A stretch of DNA of 64,000 nt from Albidovulum marisflavi (GTDB taxonomy: Bacteria; Pseudomonadota; Alphaproteobacteria; Rhodobacterales; Rhodobacteraceae): NCBI RefSeq assembly GCF_025751435.1, contig NZ_JAOWKY010000001.1, positions 1,534,001 through 1,598,000 on the forward strand, written 5' to 3'. Below the pieces are notes generated by a model, which was not told the DNA's origin, did no database searches, and was given only the letters and a program-made list of their open reading frames with translations. Below are positions 1 to 8,640 of the stretch, piece after piece (position 1 is the first letter of the stretch; each line of letters starts with the position of its first letter). Made by a program: the position numbers and the translations under genes.

Positions 1-1
1 G

Positions 2-934
2 GCGGAACTCTGGCAGCTTTATGCGATCTTCTTCGTGGCGGGCGCCCTGGGGGGCGGTGCGCTGTTCGCGCCGCTGTTCGCGCTGGTTGGCGGGTGGTTC
101 AGGACCGGGGCGGGGCTTGCTATTGGCATCGTCGCCGCCGGCCAGGCAATCGGGCAGGGCGGCATCCCGTTCGCCAACGCGATCCTGATCGACGCCCTGG
201 GCTGGCGCGGCGCCCTGCTTGCGCTTGGCGTTTTCTCCCTTGTCTCGCTTGTCCCGCTTGCGCTGCTAGTGCGCAAGCCCGAACCGGCGCCCGCCGCCGT
301 TGGGCGGGCCATCGCCGAACCCTCTCCGTCGATTCCTTTGCCGCATGTCGTCGTGTTGATGAGCGCCGCTGTCCTGTTCTGCTGCAGTCTCATGTCGGTG
401 CCGCTGATGCACCTGGTCCCGCTGATCCAAGGCTGTGGTGTCCCGGCCCCCGAGGCAGGCAGCGTCGTGTTCGTCATGATGATCGCCGCGATCTTCGGGC
501 GCGTGGCGTTTGGGCGGCTTTCCGACATGATCGGCGCGGTGCCGGCCTACCTGGCGGCCTCTGCCTGGCAGACCGCGCTGGTCTTCGTCTTCACCACGAT
601 CGACGACCTTGGCCTGTTCTACCTTTTCGCGCCGATCTACGGCTTCGGATATGCGGGCGTCATGACCGGTGTCCTGACCTCGATCCGGGCGTTGACCCCG
701 GCCGAAAGCAGGGCGGGCGCAACCGGCATCATCCTGGCCTTCGCCTGGGCCGGTCACGGACTGGGCGGGTACCTGGGCGGGCTGTTCTTCGATCTCAGCG
801 GGACCTACGTTCTCACCTTCGCGGTCGCGGTCGGCGCAGGCGTCGTGAACCTTGTGCTTGTCACGACGCTGTTCCTGATGGTCAGGAAAGGCACGCGGCA
901 AGCGATGCCCGCCCTGGTTCAGGTGGCCGGATAG
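2..934 (+). CDS. MFS transporter, C-terminal part (cut by left edge)
   Basis: The reading frame is open from the first bases of the window, so the true start lies upstream; about 310 residues are visible. It is strongly hydrophobic with repeated membrane-length segments separated by short charged loops, including an RLSDMIG-type loop at about residue 165, which matches the cytoplasmic loop motif of major facilitator carriers. The visible part covers roughly the last nine or ten helices. The substrate cannot be told; the overall style is that of monocarboxylate/oxalate-type MFS carriers. It converges on the DUF2182 gene and the two are separated by a strong hairpin at 946-972. Confidence 0.8.
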   Translation, partial: AELWQLYAIFFVAGALGGGALFAPLFALVGGWFRTGAGLAIGIVAAGQAIGQGGIPFANAILIDALGWRGALLALGVFSLVSLVPLALLVRKPEPAPAAVGRAIAEPSPSIPLPHVVVLMSAAVLFCCSLMSVPLMHLVPLIQGCGVPAPEAGSVVFVMMIAAIFGRVAFGRLSDMIGAVPAYLAASAWQTALVFVFTTIDDLGLFYLFAPIYGFGYAGVMTGVLTSIRALTPAESRAGATGIILAFAWAGHGLGGYLGGLFFDLSGTYVLTFAVAVGAGVVNLVLVTTLFLMVRKGTRQAMPALVQVAG

Positions 935-945
935 TGCCAGGGACG

Positions 946-972
946 CGCTTGCCCGACGGCGCCGGGCAAGCG
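946..972. terminator. Hairpin between convergent genes
   Basis: A perfect 10-bp stem (CGCTTGCCCG paired with CGGGCAAGCG) with a 7-nt loop lies between the MFS stop at 934 and the DUF2182 stop at 983. There is no clear T run, so it would act as a GC-rich terminator or mRNA 3'-end protector for either strand. Confidence 0.6.
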
Positions 973-982
973 TGGTCTGCTG

Positions 983-1792
983 CTAGACAGAGCCAACCAG
1001 TATGTAGCCGCCCCAAAGGACAAGCGCCGCGCCGGCAAGCTTCGCCAAGGTCCCGCCGAAGGGTGTCAGCTTCTCGACCGCGACAAAGGCCGCAATCCCG
1101 ACGATCCAGAAAAGGTTCATGATTCCGCCGACGAAGAGCAGCGCCATCAGGAACCAGCAGCACCCCAGGCAATAGGCGCCATGTTCAAGACCCATGACGA
1201 AGGCGCCCGTGGCGCCGGGGCGCCTTCTGCGGGTGATGAACTCGGCCGGGGCGCGGCAGTGCCGCAGGCATGCGCCCTTCAGCGGCGTGAACTGAAATAA
1301 ACCGGCCAGGATAAGGACCAGTGCCCCCGGAACCGTGTCGATCAGCGTCATCATGGTGGCCGAGACATATCCCGTCGCCTCAAGCGCCCATTGCGTCGAC
1401 GCGGCGATGGCGCTGAAAACGGCCCAGACGGTCAGGTAGCCCCCAAGAAAGACCATCGCGATCTGCGGGATCCCGTCCTTGGACCCGCCTTGTCTGAGCA
1501 GCGCGGAATAGAGAAGGACCGTGGGCGACACGCTGGGAAGCATCATCGCGATCATCATCACCCACCACATCAGGAAGATCAGGATTGCATAGACCGCCGT
1601 CCAGTCGCCAGGCGCGCTTGCGCCGGGCATGTCCCGCATCGCGCGCATCGCGGTCATTCTGAGCGCGGTCATGTTCATGCCGATGCCGTAGGCGGTGTAA
1701 AGTCCGGTAAGCATGAACAGAACGCCGATCGCCGCGATCAGCACGGCCTTGTCACGCCGGAGCAATCGCTCCGCCATTCCTGCGCTGGTCAT
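983..1792 (-). CDS. DUF2182 integral membrane protein (putative metal-binding)
   Basis: This 269-residue, very Met-rich membrane protein has about seven hydrophobic segments. It carries two hallmarks of the DUF2182 family: the Met-rich stretch MWWVMMIAMMLPS near residue 96 and a GLEHGAYCLGCCW segment near residue 205. The clustered Met, His and Cys residues inside helices suggest binding of a soft metal such as copper, but the family has no settled function. It lies 14 bp downstream of the DUF1326 gene on the same strand, and the two families are often paired, so they probably work together. The start is the first ATG after the upstream stop. Confidence 0.85.
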   Translation of the reverse strand: MTSAGMAERLLRRDKAVLIAAIGVLFMLTGLYTAYGIGMNMTALRMTAMRAMRDMPGASAPGDWTAVYAILIFLMWWVMMIAMMLPSVSPTVLLYSALLRQGGSKDGIPQIAMVFLGGYLTVWAVFSAIAASTQWALEATGYVSATMMTLIDTVPGALVLILAGLFQFTPLKGACLRHCRAPAEFITRRRRPGATGAFVMGLEHGAYCLGCCWFLMALLFVGGIMNLFWIVGIAAFVAVEKLTPFGGTLAKLAGAALVLWGGYILVGSV

Positions 1793-1806
1793 GATCCTGC
1801 ACTCCG

Positions 1807-2445
1807 TCAGGCGGCCTCGACGACACCTTTGTGCGACAGGTGAATCTCGACCATGTGGACATGGGTGTCGTTATTGTTGGGCAGATTGATCGCCCCATGG
1901 GTGCGTGTCGTCCCCTTCGCCATTTCCGCGATGCGGAACTCGAACCCGTGGGGCAGGTTTATCCGCGCGCGATGCTCGGCGCCGGTCACGGGGTTGAGGA
2001 TCGGGGTCGCCTCGGTTTCGAAGACGTCGGCGACGTTCGCCCGGCCCTTGCGGCTTTCCATGTCCATCGAAAGCTTGACGGGTTTGTAGAGTGTCTCAAG
2101 CTTGTTGGGGGACATTGCAGAGAAGACCCACCACATCGTCGCCATGTCCTCGGTGTCTTCGCCCGTCATGATCTTGTACAGCGCTTCGCGCTGCTTGGCC
2201 GAGGCATCTTCATCTATGATGATCTGCATCGTTCCGTTGCCTTCATGGATGGGACCGGGCCAGTGCACCACCATGGCCGAGCGCGTTCCACCCAGATCGA
2301 CGTCCCCGTAGTGGCCCGAGTCGAATTCGAATGCCGCTGCGGCTTCACAGTTGCCTTTCGTCGGCAAAGCCATGAACTGGCAGGGGCAGCCCGTTGCGCA
2401 GTTGCAGTTGGCAAGCTCACGTCCGTGCAATTCCCAAGGGGTCAT
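1807..2445 (-). CDS. DUF1326 domain-containing protein
   Basis: This soluble 212-residue protein starts MTPWELHGRELANCNCATGC and continues with CPC, giving the Cys-rich N-terminal signature of DUF1326 (a CNC...CPC cluster). I chose the ATG at 2445 over one 39 bases upstream because it is preceded by an AGGAGGG-type ribosome binding site and begins directly with the conserved domain. The four closely spaced cysteines look like a metal or redox site. It is transcribed just ahead of the DUF2182 membrane protein, so the pair may form a soluble-plus-membrane metal-handling module; that is inference. Confidence 0.85.
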   Translation of the reverse strand: MTPWELHGRELANCNCATGCPCQFMALPTKGNCEAAAAFEFDSGHYGDVDLGGTRSAMVVHWPGPIHEGNGTMQIIIDEDASAKQREALYKIMTGEDTEDMATMWWVFSAMSPNKLETLYKPVKLSMDMESRKGRANVADVFETEATPILNPVTGAEHRARINLPHGFEFRIAEMAKGTTRTHGAINLPNNNDTHVHMVEIHLSHKGVVEAA

Positions 2446-2756
2446 GACCGCCCTCCTTCTGGATTGTTGTGAGTGCGAGAGCATACCATGACTGCTGCCG
2501 AATAGCGAACGCGAACGGCATCGCCGGGCGGTTCAACCATGTGGCATGTGCAGGGCTAAATTCCTTGCTTTAAAGGCGATTTCTCAAGGTGGGCGGTTCC
2601 GGTTTGGCTCGGGCGTGCCCGCGTTCGGCTCCCTGGGGCGAGGGCGCGTGAGCGGGGATGCACGTCCGTCAGGATTGATCTGGAAGGGCGTCGGGGCTAC
2701 GCTTTTCCGTAGGGGCCGCGGACGCGTCAGCAGCGGCCCTTTCAAGGGGATGTGGA
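2446..2756. other. Divergent intergenic region, no gene seen
   Basis: These 311 bases separate the minus-strand DUF1326 gene from the plus-strand phytochelatin-synthase-like gene and must hold both promoters. I could not place convincing -35/-10 pairs. An AAGGGGA ribosome binding site sits at 2744-2750 for the downstream gene. No small gene or RNA is evident. Confidence 0.5.
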
Positions 2757-3461
2757 ATGCTGCGCAAGCTGTCCTGCCTGCTGTTGCTTGGTTTTGCGGC
2801 GCCGGCCATCGCAGAGACCCTGCCGCTGCCGGACGGCTTGATCGCGCTCAACAGCGTCGACGGCCAGGCGCTGCTGATCGGGTCGGAAGCGAGGTCCGAC
2901 TATTTCGAACTGTCCATCCACTTCACCAACCAGGTTCATCCCGCCTTCTGCGGGCCGGCGTCGATGTCGATGGTGTTGAATGCGCTGAACGTGCCACGGC
3001 CCGCGTCGAACATGACGCTGGGGCTTGGGATGTTCGACCAGGACAACGTCTTCACCCCCGCGACCGAGGCCGTCAAACCCAGGGCCCTGATCGAAAGAGC
3101 CGGCCTGACCCTGGACGAGCTTGGCGCCATGTTCGAGGCGCATTCGCTCAAGGCGACCGTCCGCCACGCCGAGGAGTCCTCGGTCGAGGAGTTCCGAACG
3201 CTGGCGCGCGAAAGCATCGACGACGCGGAAAGCTTTGTCCTGGTGAATTACCTGCGCTCGAGCATCGGGCAGGAAAGGGGCGGGCACATCTCGCCGCTGG
3301 GCGCCTATGACGCGGAGACCGACAGGTTCCTGATCCTCGACGTGACCCGCTACAAGTACCCGCCCGTCTGGGTTCGCACCGATGACCTTTTCCAGGCGAT
3401 GAACACGCCGGATTCCGACAATGACAACCGTTCCAGGGGCTATCTGCTGGTTCGCCAGTAG
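2757..3461 (+). CDS. Secreted phytochelatin synthase family cysteine protease
   Basis: The 234-residue product begins with a clear Sec signal peptide (MLRKLSCLLLLGFAAPAIAE), so it acts in the periplasm. The mature part is the phytochelatin synthase domain (PF05023) alone. The papain-like triad is visible: Cys in HPAFCGPASMSM, His in GGHISPLGAYD and Asp in LILDVTRYKYPPVW. In bacteria the short, single-domain form mainly hydrolyses glutathione and glutathione conjugates to gamma-Glu-Cys rather than making phytochelatins; applying that here is inference. It lacks the Cys-rich C-terminal domain of plant enzymes. It converges on chrA, which may hint at metal stress. Confidence 0.88.
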   Translation: MLRKLSCLLLLGFAAPAIAETLPLPDGLIALNSVDGQALLIGSEARSDYFELSIHFTNQVHPAFCGPASMSMVLNALNVPRPASNMTLGLGMFDQDNVFTPATEAVKPRALIERAGLTLDELGAMFEAHSLKATVRHAEESSVEEFRTLARESIDDAESFVLVNYLRSSIGQERGGHISPLGAYDAETDRFLILDVTRYKYPPVWVRTDDLFQAMNTPDSDNDNRSRGYLLVRQ

Positions 3462-3495
3462 GGGCAGGGCTGCCGCGTCTCAGCGTCCTGACGGA

Positions 3496-4698
3496 TCACG
3501 CCACGAGTCTCAGGCCAATCCCCCCGGCCGCGGCGAACATGACCACCGTCCAGGGCGGCGCCCGCCATGCGGTCAGGGCGACGAAGGCGGCAATGGCGAG
3601 GGCGAAATCCCGCGTGTCGCCGATCGCGCCGGTAAAGACCGGAGTGTAAAGCGCGGACCCAAGAATGCCGACGACCGCGGCATTCGCGCCCTGCATCACC
3701 GACTGCGCCGAGGGCATCGCGCGGAACCGGTCCCAGAACGGCAGGATCGCGATCAGTATCAGGAAACCAGGCAGGAACAGCGACGCCAGAGCTACCATCG
3801 CGCCGGCAATCCCGTTGGGCTCTGGCCCAAGCGTGGCCCCGAGATAGGCCGAAAAGGTAAACAGCGGGCCGGGAACCGCCTGGGCTGCGCCGTAGCCCGC
3901 CAGGAACTGGTCCGGGGATACCCAGCCCGGGCTGACCACCTCTGCCTGCAACAGCGGCAACACGACGTGACCACCGCCGAAGACCAGCGCGCCCGCACGA
4001 TAGAATCCGTCGATGACGGCCAGGATCTGCGCGCCGCCGGCCGCGATCGGCAGTATCGCGAGCAGCGCCACGAAGATGGCCAGTGCAAGCCCCGCCTGGC
4101 CGCGCCGCACGGGCATGGGGACATGGCCGCCGACGGCCTGGCTCGTACCTTGGCCCAACATCACCCCGGCGGCAGCGCCAAAGATGATCGCCGCCACCAT
4201 CCCCAAGGCCCCCGGAACGAACGCGAGGATCGCGACGGCCCCCACGGCGATGCTGGCCCTTTCGCGGTTCGGGCAAAGGCTGCGGGCCATGCCCCAGACA
4301 GCCTGCGCGACGATGGCGACGGCGACGATCTTGAGTCCATGCAGGGCGCCGGTGCCGACGGGGCCCGATATCCTGGCCGCCGTCATGGCGAAGACCAGCA
4401 TGATCAGCGCCGAAGGCAGGGTGAACGCCACGAATGCCGCCAGCGCACCAAGCCACCCGGCCCGCATCAGGCCCAGTGCAAATCCCACCTGGGACGAAGC
4501 CGGTCCCGGCATGAACTGGCAAAGGGCGACCAGATCGGCATAGGCGTGATCGGACAGCCAGCCGCGCCGTGTCACCAGCTCATCACGGAAATAGCCAAGA
4601 TGCGCGATCGGCCCACCGAAAGACGTCAGGCCAAGCTTGAGAAAGGCGGAAAAAACCTCGGTGGCCGTGCCCTCGGGTTCCCCGCTGGATCTGGTCAT
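3496..4698 (-). CDS. chrA: Chromate efflux transporter ChrA
   Basis: The protein is a long-chain (bidomain) CHR family member of 400 residues. Each half starts with the family motif: VFSAFLKLGLTSFGGPIAHLG with CQFMPGPASSQ in the first, and GGGHVVLPLLQ with GAAQAVPGPLFTFSAYLG in the second. It has about ten to twelve membrane segments and would export chromate using the membrane potential. I chose the ATG at 4698 because the family homology begins about ten residues later; the open frame extends 91 codons further upstream with unrelated low-complexity sequence. It lies 106 bp downstream of metG on the same strand. Confidence 0.92.
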   Translation of the reverse strand: MTRSSGEPEGTATEVFSAFLKLGLTSFGGPIAHLGYFRDELVTRRGWLSDHAYADLVALCQFMPGPASSQVGFALGLMRAGWLGALAAFVAFTLPSALIMLVFAMTAARISGPVGTGALHGLKIVAVAIVAQAVWGMARSLCPNRERASIAVGAVAILAFVPGALGMVAAIIFGAAAGVMLGQGTSQAVGGHVPMPVRRGQAGLALAIFVALLAILPIAAGGAQILAVIDGFYRAGALVFGGGHVVLPLLQAEVVSPGWVSPDQFLAGYGAAQAVPGPLFTFSAYLGATLGPEPNGIAGAMVALASLFLPGFLILIAILPFWDRFRAMPSAQSVMQGANAAVVGILGSALYTPVFTGAIGDTRDFALAIAAFVALTAWRAPPWTVVMFAAAGGIGLRLVA

Positions 4699-4804
4699 CG
4701 CGTTCCCGCCCTGCGTCCATCTGCATGCGCCGAGTTTTGCCGCATCGGCGGCGGACCGCAAGCGCGTGTCAGTCGGATGCGTGCCCCGGCCAGAACGCCT
4801 TCTG

Positions 4805-6523
4805 TCAGGTCCTGACGCCCGCGAAGCGGCCCTGCCAGTCCTCGCGTTCTTCGTCCGCGATCTTGCGGAACAGGACCTCGGGCGTTTCGAAGGCATGTCC
4901 GGCCGGCAGCGCGGCCAGCGCCTCTGCGATCGCGCCGGGCCAGGTCCGGTCTTCGGTCCCCATGGCCGCAAGCATCCGCGCCGAGGCGTCGGGTATGAAC
5001 GGCTCGGAAAGGACGGCGTAGAGCCTGACCAGGTTCAGGCCCAGCCGAACCATCGCCGCCGCGCGCTCCGGGTCGTCCTTGAAGACTGCCCAGGGCGCGG
5101 CCGATTGAAGGTATTCGTTCCCCGCCACCCAGATCGCGCGCAGCTCGCCCGCCGCCTTGCGGATTTCCATCGCCTCCATGTGCCCTTCGTAGGCGCGGAC
5201 GCGGGTTTCAAGTTCTTCGACAAGGGTGGCGGCGCGTTCGTCGGTCTGGCCGCCTTCGGGGATGACCTCGCCGAACTTCGAGCGGCAGAACTTGGTCACG
5301 CGGCTGACGAAGTTGCCAAGCACGTCCGCCAGGTCCTTGTTCACGCTGGCCTGGAAGTTTTCCCACGTGAACTCGCTGTCCGAGTTCTCGGGCGCGTGGC
5401 TCAGCAGCCACCAGCGCCAATAGTCGGCCGGCAGGATCGACAGCGCCTGATCCATGAAGACGCCGCGCCCTTGGCTGGTTGAGAACTGCCCGCCGTCGTA
5501 GTTGAGGTAGTTGAAGGACTTGATGTAGTCGACCAGCTTCCAGGGCTCTTCCGATCCGATGATCGTCGCCGGGAAGGAAAGCGTGTGGAACGGCACGTTG
5601 TCCTTGCCCATGAACTGGACATAAGTCACGTCGTCCGCGCCCTTGTCGGTGCGCCACCAGCGTTCCCAGGCGGTGTCGTCCAGCCCGTTGGCATCGGCCC
5701 ATTCGGCGGTTCCGGCGATGTATTCGATCGGCGCGTCGAACCAGACGTAAAAGACCTTGCCTTCCATTCCGGTCCAGGGCGCGCCCTCGAATTGCGCGGG
5801 AACTCCCCAGGACAGGTCGCGGGTGATGCCGCGGTCCTGCAGGCCCTCGCCGTCGTTCAGCCACTTCTTCGCGATCGAGGTCGTCAGCACGGGCCAGTCC
5901 GTCTTGCTGTCGATCCACTCGCCCAGCTTTTCCTTCAACGTGCGCTGCCGCAGGTAAAGATGCTTGGTCTCGCGCACCTCAAGCTCGGTCGACCCTGACA
6001 CGGCGGAACGTGGGTTTATCAGATCGGTCGGGTCCAGCTGCTTGGTGCAGTTCTCGCACTGGTCGCCGCGCGCCTTCTCGTAGCCGCAGTTGGGGCAGGT
6101 GCCCTCGATGTAGCGGTCGGGCAGGAAGCGGTTGTCGGCGACGGAAAAGACCTGCTTTTCGACGACCTCGGCGATCAGCCCGTTTTCTCCCAGCTTCCGC
6201 GCCATGTGCTGGGTCAGCCGGTGGTTGCGCTCGGACGACGAGCGCCCGAAGTGGTCGAAGGACAGGCGAAATCCACGCGCGATCTCTGCCTGGATCCCGT
6301 GCATCTCGGCGCAGTATTCCGCGACCGGCTTTCCGGCCTTGGCCGCGGCCAGCTCGGCTGGTGTGCCATGTTCGTCCGTTGCGCAGATGAACATCACCTC
6401 GTGCCCGCGCATGCGGTTGTAGCGGGCGTAAAGGTCGGCCGGCAGTTGCGAACCGACAAGATTGCCAAGGTGCTTGATCCCGTTGATGTAGGGGATTGCG
6501 GAGGTGATGAGAATCCGGGCCAT
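4805..6523 (-). CDS. metG: Methionine--tRNA ligase
   Basis: The 572-residue class I synthetase charges tRNA-Met. The HIGH-type signature appears as [11 protein letters not shown] at the N-terminus, the zinc knuckle as CPNC...CENC near residues 145-160, and the KMSKS-type loop as [11 protein letters not shown] near residue 345. The C-terminal anticodon-binding helical domain follows; there is no appended EMAP-like tRNA-binding domain. The start at 6523 ([12 protein letters not shown]) fits the family; the longer open frame adds 17 unrelated residues. Confidence 0.96.
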   Translation of the reverse strand: MARILITSAIPYINGIKHLGNLVGSQLPADLYARYNRMRGHEVMFICATDEHGTPAELAAAKAGKPVAEYCAEMHGIQAEIARGFRLSFDHFGRSSSERNHRLTQHMARKLGENGLIAEVVEKQVFSVADNRFLPDRYIEGTCPNCGYEKARGDQCENCTKQLDPTDLINPRSAVSGSTELEVRETKHLYLRQRTLKEKLGEWIDSKTDWPVLTTSIAKKWLNDGEGLQDRGITRDLSWGVPAQFEGAPWTGMEGKVFYVWFDAPIEYIAGTAEWADANGLDDTAWERWWRTDKGADDVTYVQFMGKDNVPFHTLSFPATIIGSEEPWKLVDYIKSFNYLNYDGGQFSTSQGRGVFMDQALSILPADYWRWWLLSHAPENSDSEFTWENFQASVNKDLADVLGNFVSRVTKFCRSKFGEVIPEGGQTDERAATLVEELETRVRAYEGHMEAMEIRKAAGELRAIWVAGNEYLQSAAPWAVFKDDPERAAAMVRLGLNLVRLYAVLSEPFIPDASARMLAAMGTEDRTWPGAIAEALAALPAGHAFETPEVLFRKIADEEREDWQGRFAGVRT

Positions 6524-6620
6524 GCGCGCGCCTTTGCCTTTTGTCCCGGCCCCTTTAGCGCCTGCGCGCGTCAAGGGCCAGAGGGGACGGGGCGCGCGGC
6601 CATCACGCGGCGCCTTCCGT

Positions 6621-6669
6621 CTTCTTTTCTCAAGTATCCTCGGGGGGTGCGGGGGGCAGACGGCCCCCC
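6621..6669 (-). repeat. GC-rich intergenic repeat, copy 1
   Basis: Read on the minus strand this is a C/G-rich palindromic part followed by GGATACTTGAGAAAAGAAG. The same unit occurs at 36266-36310 on the plus strand, with 18 of the last 19 bases identical. It lies between metG and the second MFS gene. It looks like a dispersed intergenic palindromic element of this genome. Confidence 0.6.
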
Positions 6670-6679
6670 GCCGCCGGCG

Positions 6680-7903
6680 CTATCCTTCCCTGGGCGTGCG
6701 CCGGAACAGGCGGCCTGCGATGAAGGACGTGCGCGGCGTGTAGATATAGGGGGTTCGTGGCCCGCGCGACGGACGCGCACGCATCCGCAGTGCACCGAAT
6801 ACGATCAGCAGGACGTGTATGGCAGAGATGAAGACGAACATGGCCGACGGGCCGTAGACCTCGATCAGCCACGACGCCACCGCGGGCGAGGCGATGGCCC
6901 CCACGGCGTAGAGGAACATCAGCGCCGCCGAAAGCTCCACCCGTTCGTCGTCCTGGCCAAAGTCGTGGGCATGGGCCGTCGAGAGCGAATAGATCGGGAT
7001 CGTGGTCGCACCGAAGAAGGCCGTCGCGGCAAAGACCGCAACGGTGCCCATCCCCGAAACTCCGATCGTCACGGTGCAGGACACGATTGCGGCGGCGGAG
7101 ATTGCGATCAACACGTGGCGTCGGTCATAGCGGTCCGCGAGCCAGCCGAGCGGAAACTGGACCAGGGCGCCGCCGACGACGAAGGCCGCAAGAAACAGCG
7201 CGATCATGTCCTGTGTCAGTCCGACCTCCAGTCCGTAGACCGGGCCGACCATTCGGAACGCGGCGCTGGTCACGCCCGACACGATCACGCCTACCGCGCC
7301 CAGCGGCGATCTTTTCCATGCCAGCGCAGGCCGCAGCCTGGGGGCGGCGTTCATTGCCGGCTCCTCTGACTTGGACACCAGCATCGGCAGAAGCGCCGCG
7401 CAGCACAGCAGCGCCAGCAGATTGTAGGAGAAGTAGGCCGCCGGCGTCAGAACGCCGATGACCAGCTGCGCGGCCAGCGATCCGCCGGTGTCCACGATCC
7501 GGTAGACTCCCATGGCGCGGCCGCGCGTTTCGTTCGTGACCTTGGCCTGCAGCCATGCCTCGATAACGGTGTAGGCGCCTGCGACGCAAAGCCCTGACAG
7601 CATCCTGAGCGCCGCCCAGGCCATGGGGTCGACGATCATCATGTGCGCGATCACCCCGATCGTGCCCGACGCGGTGAAAGCCGCGAAGGCGCGCGAATGG
7701 CCAACCGCACCCATCAACCTTGGCGCCCACCAGCAGCCGATGAAGAAGCCAAGAAAATGAGCCGATCCAAGCGTCCCGATCTCGGACTTGGAAAAGCCCA
7801 ACTCCACGCCGGAAAGCGCGTCGAGCGGGGCGACGGACCCCGTGCCGAGTTGCAGCAGGAAGACCGACAGGAAGAGGGCGGCAAATGTGATGAGAAGGCG
7901 CAT
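6680..7903 (-). CDS. MFS transporter
   Basis: The product is a 407-residue, twelve-helix major facilitator carrier. Loop motifs typical of the superfamily are visible: GLADRYDRRH-like sequence (FPLGWLADRYDRRHV) in the second half, and RGRAMGVYRIVDTGGSL in the first. The start at 7903 (MRLLITFAALF) places the first helix right at the N-terminus; the frame is open 20 codons further upstream. The style is that of the YcaD-like/sugar-and-drug carriers of proteobacteria, but no substrate can be assigned. It sits 87 bp downstream of the yceI-like gene on the same strand. Confidence 0.88.
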   Translation of the reverse strand: MRLLITFAALFLSVFLLQLGTGSVAPLDALSGVELGFSKSEIGTLGSAHFLGFFIGCWWAPRLMGAVGHSRAFAAFTASGTIGVIAHMMIVDPMAWAALRMLSGLCVAGAYTVIEAWLQAKVTNETRGRAMGVYRIVDTGGSLAAQLVIGVLTPAAYFSYNLLALLCCAALLPMLVSKSEEPAMNAAPRLRPALAWKRSPLGAVGVIVSGVTSAAFRMVGPVYGLEVGLTQDMIALFLAAFVVGGALVQFPLGWLADRYDRRHVLIAISAAAIVSCTVTIGVSGMGTVAVFAATAFFGATTIPIYSLSTAHAHDFGQDDERVELSAALMFLYAVGAIASPAVASWLIEVYGPSAMFVFISAIHVLLIVFGALRMRARPSRGPRTPYIYTPRTSFIAGRLFRRTPREG

Positions 7904-7990
7904 CGTCGGGACTCTGGTATTCGGCGGTACCTTGTCGCCTGCGCCGCGGAATGCCCATACCAAAAACGCGGGGCGCGGGCGGAAAACCGG

Positions 7991-8635
7991 CTATGGCGAC
8001 AGCACCAGGCGCGCCAGGATTCTCAGCCGGACCTTGTCGCCTACCATGTCGGCAAAACCGGTGGCGCCGAATTCCGATCGCAGCAGCGTTCCGGTCAGCT
8101 GTACGGACAGCCTTTCCCGGTAGCCGGGCTGGGTTCCCTGCGGGCGAAATATTTGCGCGTCCAGCGTGATGGGCCGGGTCTGCCCCCGCAACGTGATCGT
8201 GCCCTGGACCGACGCCGCATCGCCGTCGCGGCGGAACTTCGTGCCCGTGAATGTGATCGTCGGAAACCGCGCGGTGTCCAGCACGCCTTCGCTTTTCATT
8301 GCCTGGGTCGCGAATGGCACGTTCGCGCGCGCGCCGTCGGCGTTCAGGATCACATCGGCACGGCTGTTGGCGGCATTGTCGAAGTCCAGAACGACCGCGG
8401 TGGAGGCGATCGGCATCGTGCCGCGGATGATGCCCTGGTTGAATTCCACCTCGAACCCGACCTGCGAGCCTCGGACATCCAGAAGGTAGTCCAGAGGCGC
8501 GGAAAGGGCGGGGTGCGCGACAAGGGCGATCAAACCCCACAGCAGGCCCGGCAGCCACGCCATGCGCAGCCGGTGACGAGACCCGCCAAAGGCTCCCTTG
8601 GCCGTATCGCGCGTGCTGTCGGGCGATCCCTTCAT
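7991..8635 (-). CDS. YceI family periplasmic protein
   Basis: After a signal segment (MAWLPGLLWGLIALVAHPALSA) comes one YceI domain of about 165 residues: the conserved run DVRGSQVGFEVEFNQGIIRG, then FPTITFTGTKF and GTITLRGQTRPITLDAQIF. YceI proteins are lipocalin-like beta barrels that bind isoprenoid or other amphipathic molecules in the periplasm. I chose the ATG at 8635, six bases beyond the end of the upstream kinase gene; an internal ATG at 8563 starts exactly at the signal peptide and is an equally possible start. Confidence 0.85.
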   Translation of the reverse strand: MKGSPDSTRDTAKGAFGGSRHRLRMAWLPGLLWGLIALVAHPALSAPLDYLLDVRGSQVGFEVEFNQGIIRGTMPIASTAVVLDFDNAANSRADVILNADGARANVPFATQAMKSEGVLDTARFPTITFTGTKFRRDGDAASVQGTITLRGQTRPITLDAQIFRPQGTQPGYRERLSVQLTGTLLRSEFGATGFADMVGDKVRLRILARLVLSP

Positions 8636-8640
8636 GCCGG

